A stretch of DNA of 64,000 nt from assembly GCA_900170005.1 (NCBI GenBank), contig LT827128.1, positions 248,001-312,000 on the forward strand, in the 5' to 3' direction. The translations under genes were made by a program, and so were the position numbers. The stretch is from Gordonibacter massiliensis (ex Traore et al. 2017). GTDB lineage: Bacteria > Actinomycetota > Coriobacteriia > Coriobacteriales > Eggerthellaceae. The notes under the pieces are model-generated. The model was not told where the DNA came from. It did no database searches and saw only the letters and a list, made by a program, of their open reading frames with translations. This document shows, piece after piece, positions 14,169 through 23,603 of this stretch (position 1 is the stretch's first letter; the number at the start of each line of letters is the position of its first letter).

Positions 14169-16577
14169 ATGGTGAAACGAATAGACATGGAAGTGGAGCA
14201 AGGCGGAGCGAACGAAGTTCGTCCCGACTTCTTCCGAGAGCCGCCGGTCAAGTACACCGGCGGCGATCTGCCTTGGCAGTGGGAAGAAGACGGTCTGGTG
14301 GCAACGCGCACAGGGGCGTGGGCCGCGCCCGGATGCCATGACGGCTGCGGCGTTATCGTGTACACCGACAAGGAAACGGGGAAGTTCGTCAAAGTCGAAG
14401 GCGACGAGGAAAGCCCCTATTACCAAGGCCGTCTGTGCGCCCGCTGCATCGCGCTGAAGGAGGCGGTGTACCATCCCGACCGCGTGCTGTACCCGATGAA
14501 GCGCGATCCGAAAGACCGCGGCAAAGCTGACAAGTGGGAGCGCATCTCCTGGAACGAGGCATACGACCTGGTGAAGACCACGTTCGACGCCGTCAAGGCC
14601 GAGTCGGGCGCGAAGTCCGTCGTGTTCCATCTGGGAACCGGCCGCGGTACGGCGCCGTACATGACGCGCCTGCAGTACGCGTTCGGATCGGTGCAGTACG
14701 CGTACATGCTTTCGGGAAACAGCTGCTACGTTCCGCGTGTGGGGGCGTCCAACGTGCTCATGGGCACCTACACCGTGCCGGACTGCTCGCAGAACCACTA
14801 CGACCGCTACGACCACGAGGGCTGGGTTCCGCCGAAGAACATTTTCATATGGGGAAACAACCCGCTCGTGTCGAACGCCGACGGCAATCTGGGGCATTGG
14901 ATCGTCGACTGCATGAAGCGCGGAAGCAAGCTGGTGGTGGTTGACCCGAAGCTCACGTGGCTCGCCGCCAAGGCGGACCTCTGGCTGCAGATACGCTGCG
15001 GCACCGATGCCGCGCTGGCGCTCGCCATGGGCAAGTACATCGTCGAGCAGGACCTGTACGATCACGAGTTCGTCGAGGGCTGGTGCTACGGCTTCGAGGA
15101 GTATTACGAGGCCACGAGGGAATGGACGCTCGAACGCGCCGCCGAGACGACGTGGCTGCCGCCCGAGAAGATCGCGCGCGCCGCCCGCATGATGGCGGAG
15201 AAGCCCACGGCCGTGCAATGGGGCTTGGCGCTCGATATGACCATGGAATGCCTAGCTGGCTCGGCCGCCGTCATCGACCTGTGGTCCATCACCGGGCAGA
15301 TCGACATACCCGGCGGCATGGTGACGGTGCATCAGCCTTTCAACATCCAGACGTGGAACCCGCCCGATCCGGCCGAGTCGCTGACTCCCGAAGAGCAGGG
15401 GCAGCGCATCGGCGGCGAGGACTTCCCGGCGCTCAAGTACTCCGGCGTGGTGCTCACGCAGGCCGACATGACCATCGACCAAATGCTTTCCAGCCGCCCC
15501 TACAAGATCCGCGCCAACTGGATACAGTCCACGAACCCGTTGTCCTGCACGGCTCAAGAGCCGAACACCCGCATGGAGCAGGCGTACAAGAACGCCGAGT
15601 TCAACGTCATGGTGGACCCGTTCATGACGCCCACGGCGCAAGCGTGCTGCGACGTGTTCCTGCCGGTGTGCATGTATCCCGAGCGCGACGGCATCCGATC
15701 GATCTACTACCACGTGCAAACCACGAACAAGGCCTGCCAAGCGCTGGGCGAGAGCAAGTCGGACATGGAGATATGCTGGGAGCTAGGCCGTCAGTGGAAC
15801 GCCGAGATGTGGCCCGGCGACACGCTCGAGGAGTTCTTCACCTTCACCATGAAGGAGACGGGCATGACGTTCTCGGAGGCCCGCGCCGAGAACTGGATCT
15901 ATCCGGAATACCACTACGAGAAGTTCCGCACCGGCGAGCAGCGTCCCGACGGCAAGCTGGGCTTCAACACGCCCACCGGCCGCATCGAGCTGTATTCCAC
16001 GCTGTTCGGCCAATGGGGCCAGCGGCCGGTGCCGCACTACGCCGAGCCCCCTTACAGCCCCAACCAGGTGCCGGCGCGTTTCGACAAGGACGAGTACCTG
16101 GAGCGCTATCCGCTCATCATGACCACGGGCGCCCGCCAGTGGGCGTCGTTCCATTCGGAGCATCGCCAGATCCCGCACTTGCGAGCCCTGCATCCCAACC
16201 CCGAATTCGAGATCGCGCCGGAAACCGCCGAGCGCTACGGTATCAGGCACGGAGATTGGTGCTGGATCGAGAACCATTTGGGACGGGTGCAGCTGAAAGC
16301 CAACGTGTCGCCCGTGCTCGATCCCTCCACCATCTCGCTCGACCATGCCTGGTGGTTCCCCGAGCGCAATCCGGAAGACGACGGTACCGGTTGCTACGGC
16401 ACGTACCTCTCCAACGCCAACGTCATCGTGGAGGCGGGCTGCGGCGAGAGCGGTTTCGGCAACAACTGCAAGTCGCATATGTGCCGCGTGTATCCATGCG
16501 CGCCCGAAGAGATCGTCGGCGACACCGACATGGACGAGATCGTGAAGCGTTTCGCTCTGAACGAGGAGTTGGTGTAA
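14169..16577 (+). CDS. Module C molybdopterin oxidoreductase, catalytic subunit
   Basis: 802 residues from the ATG at 14169, after GAGAGGAGCGAGGT; a GTG 33 bases upstream lacks such a site. A DMSO-reductase-family protein with cluster cysteines 56, 60, 90 and 93 (PGCHDGC, GRLCARC) and Cys186 in SGNSC as the likely Mo ligand. The N-terminus is about 20 residues longer than in A and B, and the pattern PGCHxGC is shared with module D. No Tat motif is seen. Its stop TAA is followed directly by the ATG of the ferredoxin. An FKBP isomerase follows after a terminator hairpin. Substrate unknown. Confidence 0.88.
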   Translation: MVKRIDMEVEQGGANEVRPDFFREPPVKYTGGDLPWQWEEDGLVATRTGAWAAPGCHDGCGVIVYTDKETGKFVKVEGDEESPYYQGRLCARCIALKEAVYHPDRVLYPMKRDPKDRGKADKWERISWNEAYDLVKTTFDAVKAESGAKSVVFHLGTGRGTAPYMTRLQYAFGSVQYAYMLSGNSCYVPRVGASNVLMGTYTVPDCSQNHYDRYDHEGWVPPKNIFIWGNNPLVSNADGNLGHWIVDCMKRGSKLVVVDPKLTWLAAKADLWLQIRCGTDAALALAMGKYIVEQDLYDHEFVEGWCYGFEEYYEATREWTLERAAETTWLPPEKIARAARMMAEKPTAVQWGLALDMTMECLAGSAAVIDLWSITGQIDIPGGMVTVHQPFNIQTWNPPDPAESLTPEEQGQRIGGEDFPALKYSGVVLTQADMTIDQMLSSRPYKIRANWIQSTNPLSCTAQEPNTRMEQAYKNAEFNVMVDPFMTPTAQACCDVFLPVCMYPERDGIRSIYYHVQTTNKACQALGESKSDMEICWELGRQWNAEMWPGDTLEEFFTFTMKETGMTFSEARAENWIYPEYHYEKFRTGEQRPDGKLGFNTPTGRIELYSTLFGQWGQRPVPHYAEPPYSPNQVPARFDKDEYLERYPLIMTTGARQWASFHSEHRQIPHLRALHPNPEFEIAPETAERYGIRHGDWCWIENHLGRVQLKANVSPVLDPSTISLDHAWWFPERNPEDDGTGCYGTYLSNANVIVEAGCGESGFGNNCKSHMCRVYPCAPEEIVGDTDMDEIVKRFALNEELV

Positions 16578-16937
16578 ATGGCTAACCAGAAGGCGTACGG
16601 CCTGCTGATAAACTACGAATACTGCACGGGGTGCCACTCTTGCGAAGTATCGTGCCAGATGGAGAACGACCTGCCGGTAGATCGCTGGGGCATCAAGATA
16701 CAGAAGATCGGCCCGTGGCATATCGACGGCGACGCGTACCAGTACGACTTCGTGCCCGTACCCACGGACCAGTGCAACCTGTGCGCCGAGCGCACGGCGA
16801 AGGGCAAGAAGCCCCTGTGCGTCAAGCACTGCCAGAGTGCCGTAATGCAGTACGGCCCGGTCGACGAGCTCGTGCAGGGCTTCGACGGCGCTTCCAAGTT
16901 CGCGGTTTTCGTACCGAAGGCCGGGGTTGCCCGGTAG
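16578..16937 (+). CDS. Module C two-cluster ferredoxin subunit
   Basis: 119 residues, with its ATG immediately after the catalytic stop (TAA-ATG). The motifs CTGCHSCEVSC and CNLC ... CVKHC give two [4Fe-4S] clusters. The second motif has Asn in place of the Asp seen in the other modules (CNLC against CDLC). It should transfer electrons to module C. Confidence 0.92.
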   Translation: MANQKAYGLLINYEYCTGCHSCEVSCQMENDLPVDRWGIKIQKIGPWHIDGDAYQYDFVPVPTDQCNLCAERTAKGKKPLCVKHCQSAVMQYGPVDELVQGFDGASKFAVFVPKAGVAR

Positions 16938-16963
16938 CTTTCACCGCGTGCTGGCCGGTGAGG

Positions 16964-16998
16964 CCGGGAGGGCGTTGAGCGATCGCCCTCCCGGTTTT
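16964..16998 (+). terminator. Rho-independent terminator after module C
   Basis: A perfect 11-bp stem, CCGGGAGGGCG / CGCCCTCCCGG, with a 9-nt loop followed by TTTTCGTTT. It lies 26 bp after the ferredoxin stop and 60 bp before the FKBP gene. Confidence 0.85.
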
Positions 16999-17057
16999 CG
17001 TTTCAGCTCGTCGAACTGGGCGGAGCCGGCCAGCTTGCTCTCGAGAAAGGAAAACGC

Positions 17058-17483
17058 ATGACCGCATACGGCAGGACGGCAATCGTCCGCTACCGGGGCA
17101 CGTTGTCCGACGGATCGGTTTTCGACAGCACCGAAGGCGCAGAGCCTTTGGAATTTGCAGTCGGGTCGGGTTCGGTCATCCACGGGTTCGACGAGGCGGT
17201 GGCGGGGATGCGGGTCGGGGAGACCAGACGCGTCGAGCTGTCCCCGAACGAGGCGTTTGGAGAACGACGCGACGAGTTGATCGAGCGCAGCCCCATGTAC
17301 GCTCTACCGAATGCAAAGGACATTGAGGTGGGCAGGCCGTTCTACTTCGTAACCGAAGAGGGCCTGCGCTTTCCTGCCAAGGTTCTCGAAATCGATGCCG
17401 GCATGGCCACCGTCGATTTCAACCATCCTCTGGCTGGGGAAACCTTGACGTTCGACATCGAGCTAGTGGGGGAGAAGGACTAG
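17058..17483 (+). CDS. FKBP-type peptidyl-prolyl cis-trans isomerase (SlyD-like)
   Basis: 141 residues. The FKBP core is clear (VRYRGTLSDGSVFDST, GSVIHGFDEAVAGM, FNHPLAGETLTFDIEL), with a flap insertion in the middle as in SlyD. The metal-binding His/Cys tail of E. coli SlyD is absent. It should catalyse proline isomerisation and chaperone folding. It lies just behind module C, after a terminator that may allow some read-through. A second FKBP gene holds the same position after module F, so a role in folding or cofactor loading of these molybdoenzymes is plausible but inferred. Confidence 0.9.
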   Translation: MTAYGRTAIVRYRGTLSDGSVFDSTEGAEPLEFAVGSGSVIHGFDEAVAGMRVGETRRVELSPNEAFGERRDELIERSPMYALPNAKDIEVGRPFYFVTEEGLRFPAKVLEIDAGMATVDFNHPLAGETLTFDIELVGEKD

Positions 17484-17525
17484 GGCGGCCAACGGTTGAC
17501 GCAAGCCGTTGTTGGCCGGGAATCG

Positions 17526-19109
17526 TCAGGCCCGGTTGTCCAAGCCGTATCGCTCGACGAGTTTCAGGGACAGCAACAGCAGCAGTCTCGCATCGGGGTC
17601 GTCAAGATCCATGCCGAGCAGCTGCTTGGCTTTTTCCAGACGGTACACGAAGCTGTTGCGCTGCAGGTTCAATTGCTTGCTCGCCGCGTTCGAGTTGCAG
17701 TTCGCCTTGAGGTAGGCTTCGAGGATTCGATAAAGATCTTGGCTTTGCCGCGCCATTTCCACAAGGGGCCGAGGGCTGAAACGCTCCGGCCCCATCTCCT
17801 TGACGATGAAGCCCAGGCCAATATCCAAGGCTCGCTCGCCGAAACGCACGAGCCCTGCTCCCTCTTCGGCGAATCCGGCGTGCAGAGCGGCCCTTGCCTG
17901 CCGATAGCTGTCGGGAATGCTGTCGAGGCCAACGTACGGCGCGCTCGATCCGACAATAAGGCGACGGCTTTGCGCAAACGCCTTGATAGCGGCGAGCAGT
18001 TCGTTTTCGCGCTCCTGCGAGCGCGTGAGGTTCACGACGGCGACGATGCTGCCGTTTAGGTCGAAAGCCAGACAGTCGAATTGCTCTTCGAGTTGGTTGC
18101 ACAGCGCCGCGGAAGGGCGCATGACGCGGCAATCGCGCAGGTTCATGGCGGGAGCGAAATCGACGCAGAGGCAAAGGTACTCTTCCGCGTTCCTGCTCCA
18201 TCCCAGCGTTACGGCACATTGGACAGCGTCGGCTTCGGGCGCGCTCTTTCCTTGGACGAGCTCCCTCAGCACGTCATGCGCGCGGGAGCGCGGGTCGTCC
18301 CCTTTCGCCGCGCCGAACGTTGAAACCAGCCTTTTCATAGCTTTCGCCAGCACGAGAGCGAGGGAGCAGTCCTTTTCTCCCACGGGTTGGTAATTTGGAT
18401 GCACGGAGAGAATGAGCGCGTAATCGTCCGATATGTTGACGATCGATCTGAGCACCGTGCATCGAAAGGCGCTCATGGTGGCGAACGTCGGATGGAGCGA
18501 CGTGAAGTCCTCGCCGTTCCGCTCGTCTTCAACGCCGTCGAGCACCATGCTCTTTGGCAGGTAAGCCCCTTCTTGTATAAGGTCGGTCTGCTCGCGCGCG
18601 AACCGTTTGCTCCGATAAACGCGATGGGCCAGAACGCGGCTGAACGGATCGGTGATGCAGAGGTCGTTCTTGAACACGGCAAGGCTTGCGTTGACGAGGT
18701 CCGGCAGGCTGCCACCGCATTCGATGATCTCGTCGAGTTCGCGTTCCCACGCCGACAATCGCTGAAAGGCCCTTTGCGTTGCGTTGAACACCTCGACGAT
18801 GCTCTTGTCCTCGTCGGTCCAGACGATGTCGCAGTTGCGGGCTTCGACGCAGAACGCGGGCGGGGCTCCAAGGCATACGCACGAGAATGTGAGGCTCGGA
18901 TTGCGGCTGAGGTAGCCCTTGATCCGCTCGCGTGCGTCTTCGAGGTTTTGCGAGGCGGCCACGTACAAGTTGTTGTCGTAGTAGCGATGGTCGCCCGCAT
19001 TGAAGAGGACGGGGTATTCGAGTTTGGCGTCGTTGCAACTCGATCGGACGCTTGAGCCGACGACGATGCCGTCCAGTTCGTGCTCGATGGTGTGCAGGTT
19101 TGTTTTCAT
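17526..19109 (-). CDS. PucR-type transcriptional regulator
   Basis: 527 residues from an ATG after GGGGGA. The C-terminal 60-70 residues hold the PucR helix-turn-helix (NSNAASKQLNLQRNSFVYRL), preceded by a GGDEF-like/CdaR-type central region (VGLDSIPDSYRQARAAL). The N-terminal 300 residues are a sensor region with no recognised ligand motif and several cysteines. PucR-type proteins usually control catabolic or transport genes in response to a small molecule. It converges on the FKBP gene and lies downstream of the MFS gene on the same strand. Module C or the 19.3-kb MFS could be a target. Confidence 0.88.
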   Translation of the reverse strand: MKTNLHTIEHELDGIVVGSSVRSSCNDAKLEYPVLFNAGDHRYYDNNLYVAASQNLEDARERIKGYLSRNPSLTFSCVCLGAPPAFCVEARNCDIVWTDEDKSIVEVFNATQRAFQRLSAWERELDEIIECGGSLPDLVNASLAVFKNDLCITDPFSRVLAHRVYRSKRFAREQTDLIQEGAYLPKSMVLDGVEDERNGEDFTSLHPTFATMSAFRCTVLRSIVNISDDYALILSVHPNYQPVGEKDCSLALVLAKAMKRLVSTFGAAKGDDPRSRAHDVLRELVQGKSAPEADAVQCAVTLGWSRNAEEYLCLCVDFAPAMNLRDCRVMRPSAALCNQLEEQFDCLAFDLNGSIVAVVNLTRSQERENELLAAIKAFAQSRRLIVGSSAPYVGLDSIPDSYRQARAALHAGFAEEGAGLVRFGERALDIGLGFIVKEMGPERFSPRPLVEMARQSQDLYRILEAYLKANCNSNAASKQLNLQRNSFVYRLEKAKQLLGMDLDDPDARLLLLLSLKLVERYGLDNRA

Positions 19110-19200
19110 GGTCGTCCCCCGCCTGATGCAAGCGTTTCTGAGTCTTTGTCCAGTATAGCGTGACCGAGGTTTTCGGGCGGTCTTGGTGCCGTGACGACAA

Positions 19201-19233
19201 ACCGCCGCAGGCCTTGCGGCTTGCGGCGGTTTT
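19201..19233. terminator. Hairpin with T-tract upstream of the PucR gene
   Basis: ACCGCCGCA / TGCGGCGGT stem (19201-19209 with 19222-19230) and a 12-nt loop. It is followed by TTTT on the plus strand and by TTTGTC on the minus strand, so it could stop transcription either way. It lies between the end of the MFS gene and the start of the PucR gene, both on the minus strand. Confidence 0.6.
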
Positions 19234-19283
19234 GGTTCCAGCGAGCCCGGCTCTCAGGGGTTGCTCCAGGTCCGCTAGACGTC

Positions 19284-19320
19284 GGGGGGGGGGCTTCGGG
19301 TGCTTGAAGGCCCGAAGCGG
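19284..19320. repeat. G10 homopolymer next to a short hairpin
   Basis: Ten consecutive G at 19284-19293, followed by a CTTCGGG / CCCGAAG hairpin. It lies just after the MFS gene (minus strand). A similar G12 tract followed by CTTCG occurs at 63119-63130 after another MFS gene. Confidence 0.7.
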
Positions 19321-19332
19321 TGCGGTGCGCCG

Positions 19333-20562
19333 CTACTGCTCGCGGGCGGCGCCGGTGGCGTATTTGCCGCAGCGCGCCATGAACACGAGGGAGCACACGA
19401 GGCCGATCACGCCCACGATGCCGAGCGGCACGGCCACCATGGCCCAGCTGCCCGTGGACTCCACGATGGCACCGGCGATGGGGGCGGCGGGGATGCCGCC
19501 GAAGTTCGAGCCGATGGGCAGCGCCGCCATGACCAATGCGACGCCGGCCGGGGTTTTGGCCGCCCATTGCGCGTTCGAGAACAGCGCGGGCGGCACGATG
19601 TTGGTGAACAGGCCCACGAGCACGGCCACCACGATGATCATGGCCTGGCCGGTGAACACGAACTGGATAACGCCGGCCACGGTGCACAGCACCATGGTTC
19701 CCACCAGCACGAGCGGCTGGTTCTTCACCTTCGTCAGCACCACGCCGATGATCAGCGAGCCAACGATGCCGGTGACGGTGGTGATGGACGACACGGAGTT
19801 CGCGGCGGCCATGTCCATGCCCACGAGCGGCGTCTGCAGGTAGGTGGGCGCCATGGCCGACCACACGGAGAAGATGAACGCGAAGCAGGCGAACACGATG
19901 ACCAGCAGCCAGGAGTTCAGGGACGTGAGGCCCGCCCACGGCTTGACGTCGCCGCCCGCCGCGACCATCTCCATCTCCTCGGCATGGTCGACGCGGATGC
20001 AGAATACGGTGAGGAGCAGGCCGACGACCACGATGGCGAGGCAGACCCACCACACGCCCTGCCAGCTGCCGGTAGCGCCCAGGATCAGTGCGTAGGAGTT
20101 CAGCATGATGAGCGATCCTGCGGCGGTCCAGCAAGCCCAGATGGAGTTCGGCAGGCCGCGCTTCGCAGGGTCCTTGAACAGGAGCGCGATGAGCGTGGGG
20201 CCGGCCGTGGCCAAGAAGCCGTTGCCAAGGCCGCCGATGAAGCGGGACGCGATGAACACCTCGACGTTCGGCGCGAGCACGCCCACGAGCGAGTCGAGCG
20301 CCATGCACACGAGCGCCGCCACGAGCATGCCCTTCGGGCCGATCTTCGTTTGAATGGCGCCGGTCGCGAACGCGATGACCGTGCCTGCGACCGAGCATGC
20401 GGACATGAACCAGCCCGCCTCGCCCAAACCGCATTGGAAGTACTCCATGAGACTCCCCATGGCCGGCGGAACCTTGAAGAAGCCGATGGCGAATATGGCT
20501 CCCATGACGAAAACAAGGACGAAGTTCAGCCACGCGTTTCCGGTTTTGCTTTTCTCTGCCAT
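19333..20562 (-). CDS. MFS transporter
   Basis: 409 residues starting after AAAAGGAGGGAAC. It is a typical 12-helix carrier with a central hydrophilic loop (about residues 180-205, HAEEMEMVAAGG). Several proline/glycine-rich helices near the N-terminus (FFKVPPAMGSL) resemble NarK/oxalate-type carriers only loosely. It lies upstream of the PucR gene on the same strand and is separated from module D by a palindromic repeat and a zinc-ribbon gene. It may serve module D or C. Substrate unknown. Confidence 0.86.
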   Translation of the reverse strand: MAEKSKTGNAWLNFVLVFVMGAIFAIGFFKVPPAMGSLMEYFQCGLGEAGWFMSACSVAGTVIAFATGAIQTKIGPKGMLVAALVCMALDSLVGVLAPNVEVFIASRFIGGLGNGFLATAGPTLIALLFKDPAKRGLPNSIWACWTAAGSLIMLNSYALILGATGSWQGVWWVCLAIVVVGLLLTVFCIRVDHAEEMEMVAAGGDVKPWAGLTSLNSWLLVIVFACFAFIFSVWSAMAPTYLQTPLVGMDMAAANSVSSITTVTGIVGSLIIGVVLTKVKNQPLVLVGTMVLCTVAGVIQFVFTGQAMIIVVAVLVGLFTNIVPPALFSNAQWAAKTPAGVALVMAALPIGSNFGGIPAAPIAGAIVESTGSWAMVAVPLGIVGVIGLVCSLVFMARCGKYATGAAREQ

Positions 20563-20619
20563 GTTCCCTCCTTTTGAATAGTGAATCCCCTAGACCGTCG
20601 ACGACGGTCCGTGCCTCCC

Positions 20620-20722
20620 GTAGGGGCGCTCTCCAGAGCGCCCGCTCGCGCGCAGCGCGAGAACGCTGCCCCGGCTGCCTTTCCGGCTTCGCCGGAACGG
20701 GCGCTCTGGAGAGCGCCCCTAC
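20620..20722. repeat. Palindromic repeat copy 1 (103 bp, 25-bp perfect terminal inverted repeats)
   Basis: The left end (20620-20644) and right end (20698-20722) are perfect 25-bp inverted repeats that start GTAGGGGCGC. Two further hairpins lie inside (CTCGCG...CGCGAG, and TTCCGGC-TTC-GCCGGAA). A second copy, similar over its whole length, is at 32315-32418. There is no coding potential. It looks like a miniature inverted-repeat or REP-type element. Confidence 0.85.
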
Positions 20723-20729
20723 AGAGGTG

Positions 20730-20948
20730 TTAGTTCCGTCCCGGAGCTTTGGGTGCCGCCGGGACTCCCGGCGCACCCGGTGCTTTAGGCGCGCCCGGAG
20801 CGCCGGGAGCCCCGGGCGCTCCGGGCGCGCCTGCCGTGGCGGGCAGCTCGGCGCCGCACTGGGGGCAGGCGGTCGCGGCCGGTTCGCAAGAATGCCCGCA
20901 CTGGGGGCATTTCTTGTTGAGCTCAACTGCCGTAGGTCTAAAACACAT
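20730..20948 (-). CDS. Zinc-ribbon protein with collagen-like Gly-Ala-Pro tail (72 aa)
   Basis: Starting at MCFRPTAVE (ATG at 20948), the protein has a double-knuckle zinc ribbon (CPQCGHS ... CPQCGAE) and then a low-complexity tail of about nine G-A-P triplets ending APKAPGRN. The protein at 45867-46118 has the same three parts: an MCYRPPAAE start, a ribbon and a G-A-P tail. The two therefore form a small family. The gene lies between a palindromic repeat and module D and is divergent from D. Function unknown; metal binding or a scaffold role is a guess from composition. Confidence 0.65.
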   Translation of the reverse strand: MCFRPTAVELNKKCPQCGHSCEPAATACPQCGAELPATAGAPGAPGAPGAPGAPKAPGAPGVPAAPKAPGRN

Positions 20949-21050
20949 GGTCAAACCTCTCTTTCTTGAGATCCTGCATTGCTCGGGTAGCGCGGACCGA
21001 TCCACGAGCAGTATAGGAAACGGCGGTTTCGCCAGCCTATAGAGGTTGTT

Positions 21051-21074
21051 CCAAAAAGTCCCCCTCTTTTTTGG
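21051..21074. promoter_or_regulatory. Inverted repeat upstream of module D
   Basis: CCAAAAA ... TTTTTGG arms (7 bp) around a C-rich centre, 117 bp before the module D start and in a region otherwise free of genes. It is AT-rich at the arms and could be an operator. It does not match the AAACTTAC element. Confidence 0.3.
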
Positions 21075-21190
21075 AGGTTCCTCCGTATCGCGGGCGCAAG
21101 CGCCCTCCCTAGAATGGCGCTATTCGACGAACGGTCGCATTCGCTAGGCGTTCGGCGATCCCCACAAGACGAGGGAAGAGAGGACAAGGT

Positions 21191-23590
21191 ATGGAGTACA
21201 ACAACGAGTACAACATGGACCTGTACCCGAAGAAGCTGCACTGGAAGGAGGGCGACTTCACCGCCACGCGCACGACCATGTGGTCGGGCCCGGGCTGCCA
21301 CGAGGGCTGCCAGGTCATCTTCTACACCGACGACGACGGCAAGCTCGTGAAGGTGGAGGGCGATCCGAACAGCCCGTTCAACCAAGGGCGCCTCTGCATG
21401 CGCTGCCTCGAGCTGCCCGAGCTCGTGAACCACGAGGAGCGCCTACGCTACCCCCTGAAGCGCGCGGGCGAGCGCGGCGAGGACAAGTGGAAGCGCGTGA
21501 GCTGGGACGAGGCGTACGACCTCATCGAGCAGAAGGTGCGCGAGTTCCAGGAGAAGGACGGCCCCGAGTCCATCATCTCCATGATCGGCACCGGCCGCAA
21601 CGTCTCGCAGGTCATCGCGCACAACCAGTACGCGAACTTCGGCGGCCCCGACCTCACGCTCTGCTTCCTGTCGGGCGACTCGTGCATGCTGCCCCGCACG
21701 GCGCTCTGCTACGTGGTCATGGGCAACCAGTGGGTGGCCGACATGAGCCAGTTCCGCCCCGACCGCTACGAGAACGATCCCGAGTGGCAGATTCCCGAGT
21801 GCATCGTCATCTGGGGCACGAACCCCGTGGTGTGCAACTCCGATGCCTTTCTCGGCCACTGGATCGTGGAGGCCATGAAGCGCGGCAGCGAGCTCGTGAC
21901 CATCGACCCGCAGCTCACGTGGATCGCCTCGAAGTCGAAGTACTGGCTGCGCCTGCGCCCCGGCACCGACGCCGCGCTGGCGCTCGGCATGATGAACGTC
22001 ATCATCGGCGAGGATTTGGTGGACCACGACTTCATCGACAAGTGGACGTACGGCTACGAGGCGCTGGCCGAGCGCGTGAAGGACTACCCGGTTGAGAAGG
22101 TGGCCGAGATCTGCTGGGTCGAGCCCGAGCTCATCGTGGAGGCCGCGCGTTTCTACGCCAAAGCGCACCCCTCCACCATCCAGTGGGGCCTTGCGGTGGA
22201 CATGTCCAAGATCGGCACCCCCACGGCCCACGCCATCGCGTGTCTGGCCGGCATCACGGGCAACATCGACAACCCGGGCGGCAACATCCTCATCGACCAG
22301 GCCTGCGGCCTCGAGTTCGGCTACAACTCCGGCATCGAGTACCTGAAGGAGGGCATGGTCGAGAAGCGTCTGGGCAACTCCAAGTACAATCTGAAGAAGT
22401 ACGGCTTCACGGCGTCGTCCCAGTCCGACTGCATCCTCGTGGCGTGCGAGACCGGCTTGGACGAGAAGGGCGACCCGCGTCCCGTCAACATGCTGTGGAT
22501 CCAGTCGGCCAACCCCATCACCAACATGGGCCAGGACGCCCCGCGCATCTACCGCGCCATGAAGAACGTGCCGTTCATCTGCGTGGTCGACCTGTTCAAG
22601 ACCCCGTTCGCCGTGGCTTGCGCCGACCTGCTGCTACCCTGCGCCATGTCCAACGAGCGCGACTGCATCCGCGTGTGGTTCGATCCGGTCCGTTCGCTCA
22701 CGAAGTGCTCCAGCTTCTACGAGGCGAAGGAGGACGAGCAGATCATGATCGATCTGGGCCACCGCCTCAATCCCGATGCGTGGCCGGAGTGGGTCAAGGA
22801 GCCCCGCGACTACATGAACTGGCGCCTGCAGGTGGGCAACTGCGACTTCACCATGGAGGAGCTGGAGAACGAGCACGCGGGCATGATCTACAACGACTTC
22901 CGCTACTACAAGTACGAGAAGGGCCTGCTGCGCCCCGACGGCCAGCCCGGCTTCATGACGCCCACGGGCCGCTACGAGTTCTACATCAGCCTGTTCGACA
23001 GCTGGGGCGTGGACGCGCTGCCGTATTACGAGGAGCCGCCCACCAGCCCGGTCGCCACGCCGGAGCTGGCCGAGGAGTACCCGCTCGTGCTCACCACCGG
23101 CAAGCGCTCGTTCGAGTTCTTCCACTCCGAGTGGCGCCAGGCGAACACCACCTCGCGCGAGCTGCATCCGGTGCCGTACTTCGACATCCACCCCGACACG
23201 GCGGCGAAGTACGGGCTGCACGAGGGCGAGTGGGCCTGGATCGAGAACCAGATGGGCAAGTGCCGCCAGGTCGTGCGCCTGAACGCCACGCTCGACCCGC
23301 GCGTGGTGTCCACCGAGCACGGCTGGTGGTTCCCCGAGCAGGAGGCGGCCGAGCCGAGCCTGTTCGGCGTGTTCGACTGCAACCCGAACAACCTCATTCC
23401 CATGTGCGAGAACGGTGACAGCGGCTACGGCGCCCCCATCAAGTGCGGCATGGCGAAGGTGTACCCCTGCACGCCCGAGAACAGCGCACCCGAAGACCAG
23501 CCCACCTACCAGGTGACGGCCACGAACGGCTACACGCACGGCCCGTCGCACAAGAGCGACACGCCGAGCTTCTACGACCAGAACAAGTAA
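21191..23590 (+). CDS. Module D molybdopterin oxidoreductase, catalytic subunit
   Basis: A 799-residue DMSO-reductase-family protein. Cluster cysteines are 36, 40, 69 and 72 (PGCHEGC, GRLCMRC); Cys165 in SGDSC is the likely Mo ligand. There is a C-terminal extension of about 35 residues after the final conserved region (SAPEDQPTYQVTATNG onward). No Tat signal is visible. Codon use is even more C/G-biased at third positions than in most neighbours. It is followed by its ferredoxin after 13 bp and by an MFS gene that is frameshifted. The substrate is unknown; relatives include catechol dehydroxylases. Confidence 0.88.
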   Translation: MEYNNEYNMDLYPKKLHWKEGDFTATRTTMWSGPGCHEGCQVIFYTDDDGKLVKVEGDPNSPFNQGRLCMRCLELPELVNHEERLRYPLKRAGERGEDKWKRVSWDEAYDLIEQKVREFQEKDGPESIISMIGTGRNVSQVIAHNQYANFGGPDLTLCFLSGDSCMLPRTALCYVVMGNQWVADMSQFRPDRYENDPEWQIPECIVIWGTNPVVCNSDAFLGHWIVEAMKRGSELVTIDPQLTWIASKSKYWLRLRPGTDAALALGMMNVIIGEDLVDHDFIDKWTYGYEALAERVKDYPVEKVAEICWVEPELIVEAARFYAKAHPSTIQWGLAVDMSKIGTPTAHAIACLAGITGNIDNPGGNILIDQACGLEFGYNSGIEYLKEGMVEKRLGNSKYNLKKYGFTASSQSDCILVACETGLDEKGDPRPVNMLWIQSANPITNMGQDAPRIYRAMKNVPFICVVDLFKTPFAVACADLLLPCAMSNERDCIRVWFDPVRSLTKCSSFYEAKEDEQIMIDLGHRLNPDAWPEWVKEPRDYMNWRLQVGNCDFTMEELENEHAGMIYNDFRYYKYEKGLLRPDGQPGFMTPTGRYEFYISLFDSWGVDALPYYEEPPTSPVATPELAEEYPLVLTTGKRSFEFFHSEWRQANTTSRELHPVPYFDIHPDTAAKYGLHEGEWAWIENQMGKCRQVVRLNATLDPRVVSTEHGWWFPEQEAAEPSLFGVFDCNPNNLIPMCENGDSGYGAPIKCGMAKVYPCTPENSAPEDQPTYQVTATNGYTHGPSHKSDTPSFYDQNK

Positions 23591-23603
23591 GGAGGAGGTA
23601 CTC

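Noticed and set aside
20577-20730. CRISPR repeat
   Set aside because: Only one palindromic unit at this place, a large internal structure and no spacers; the second copy is 11.6 kb away.
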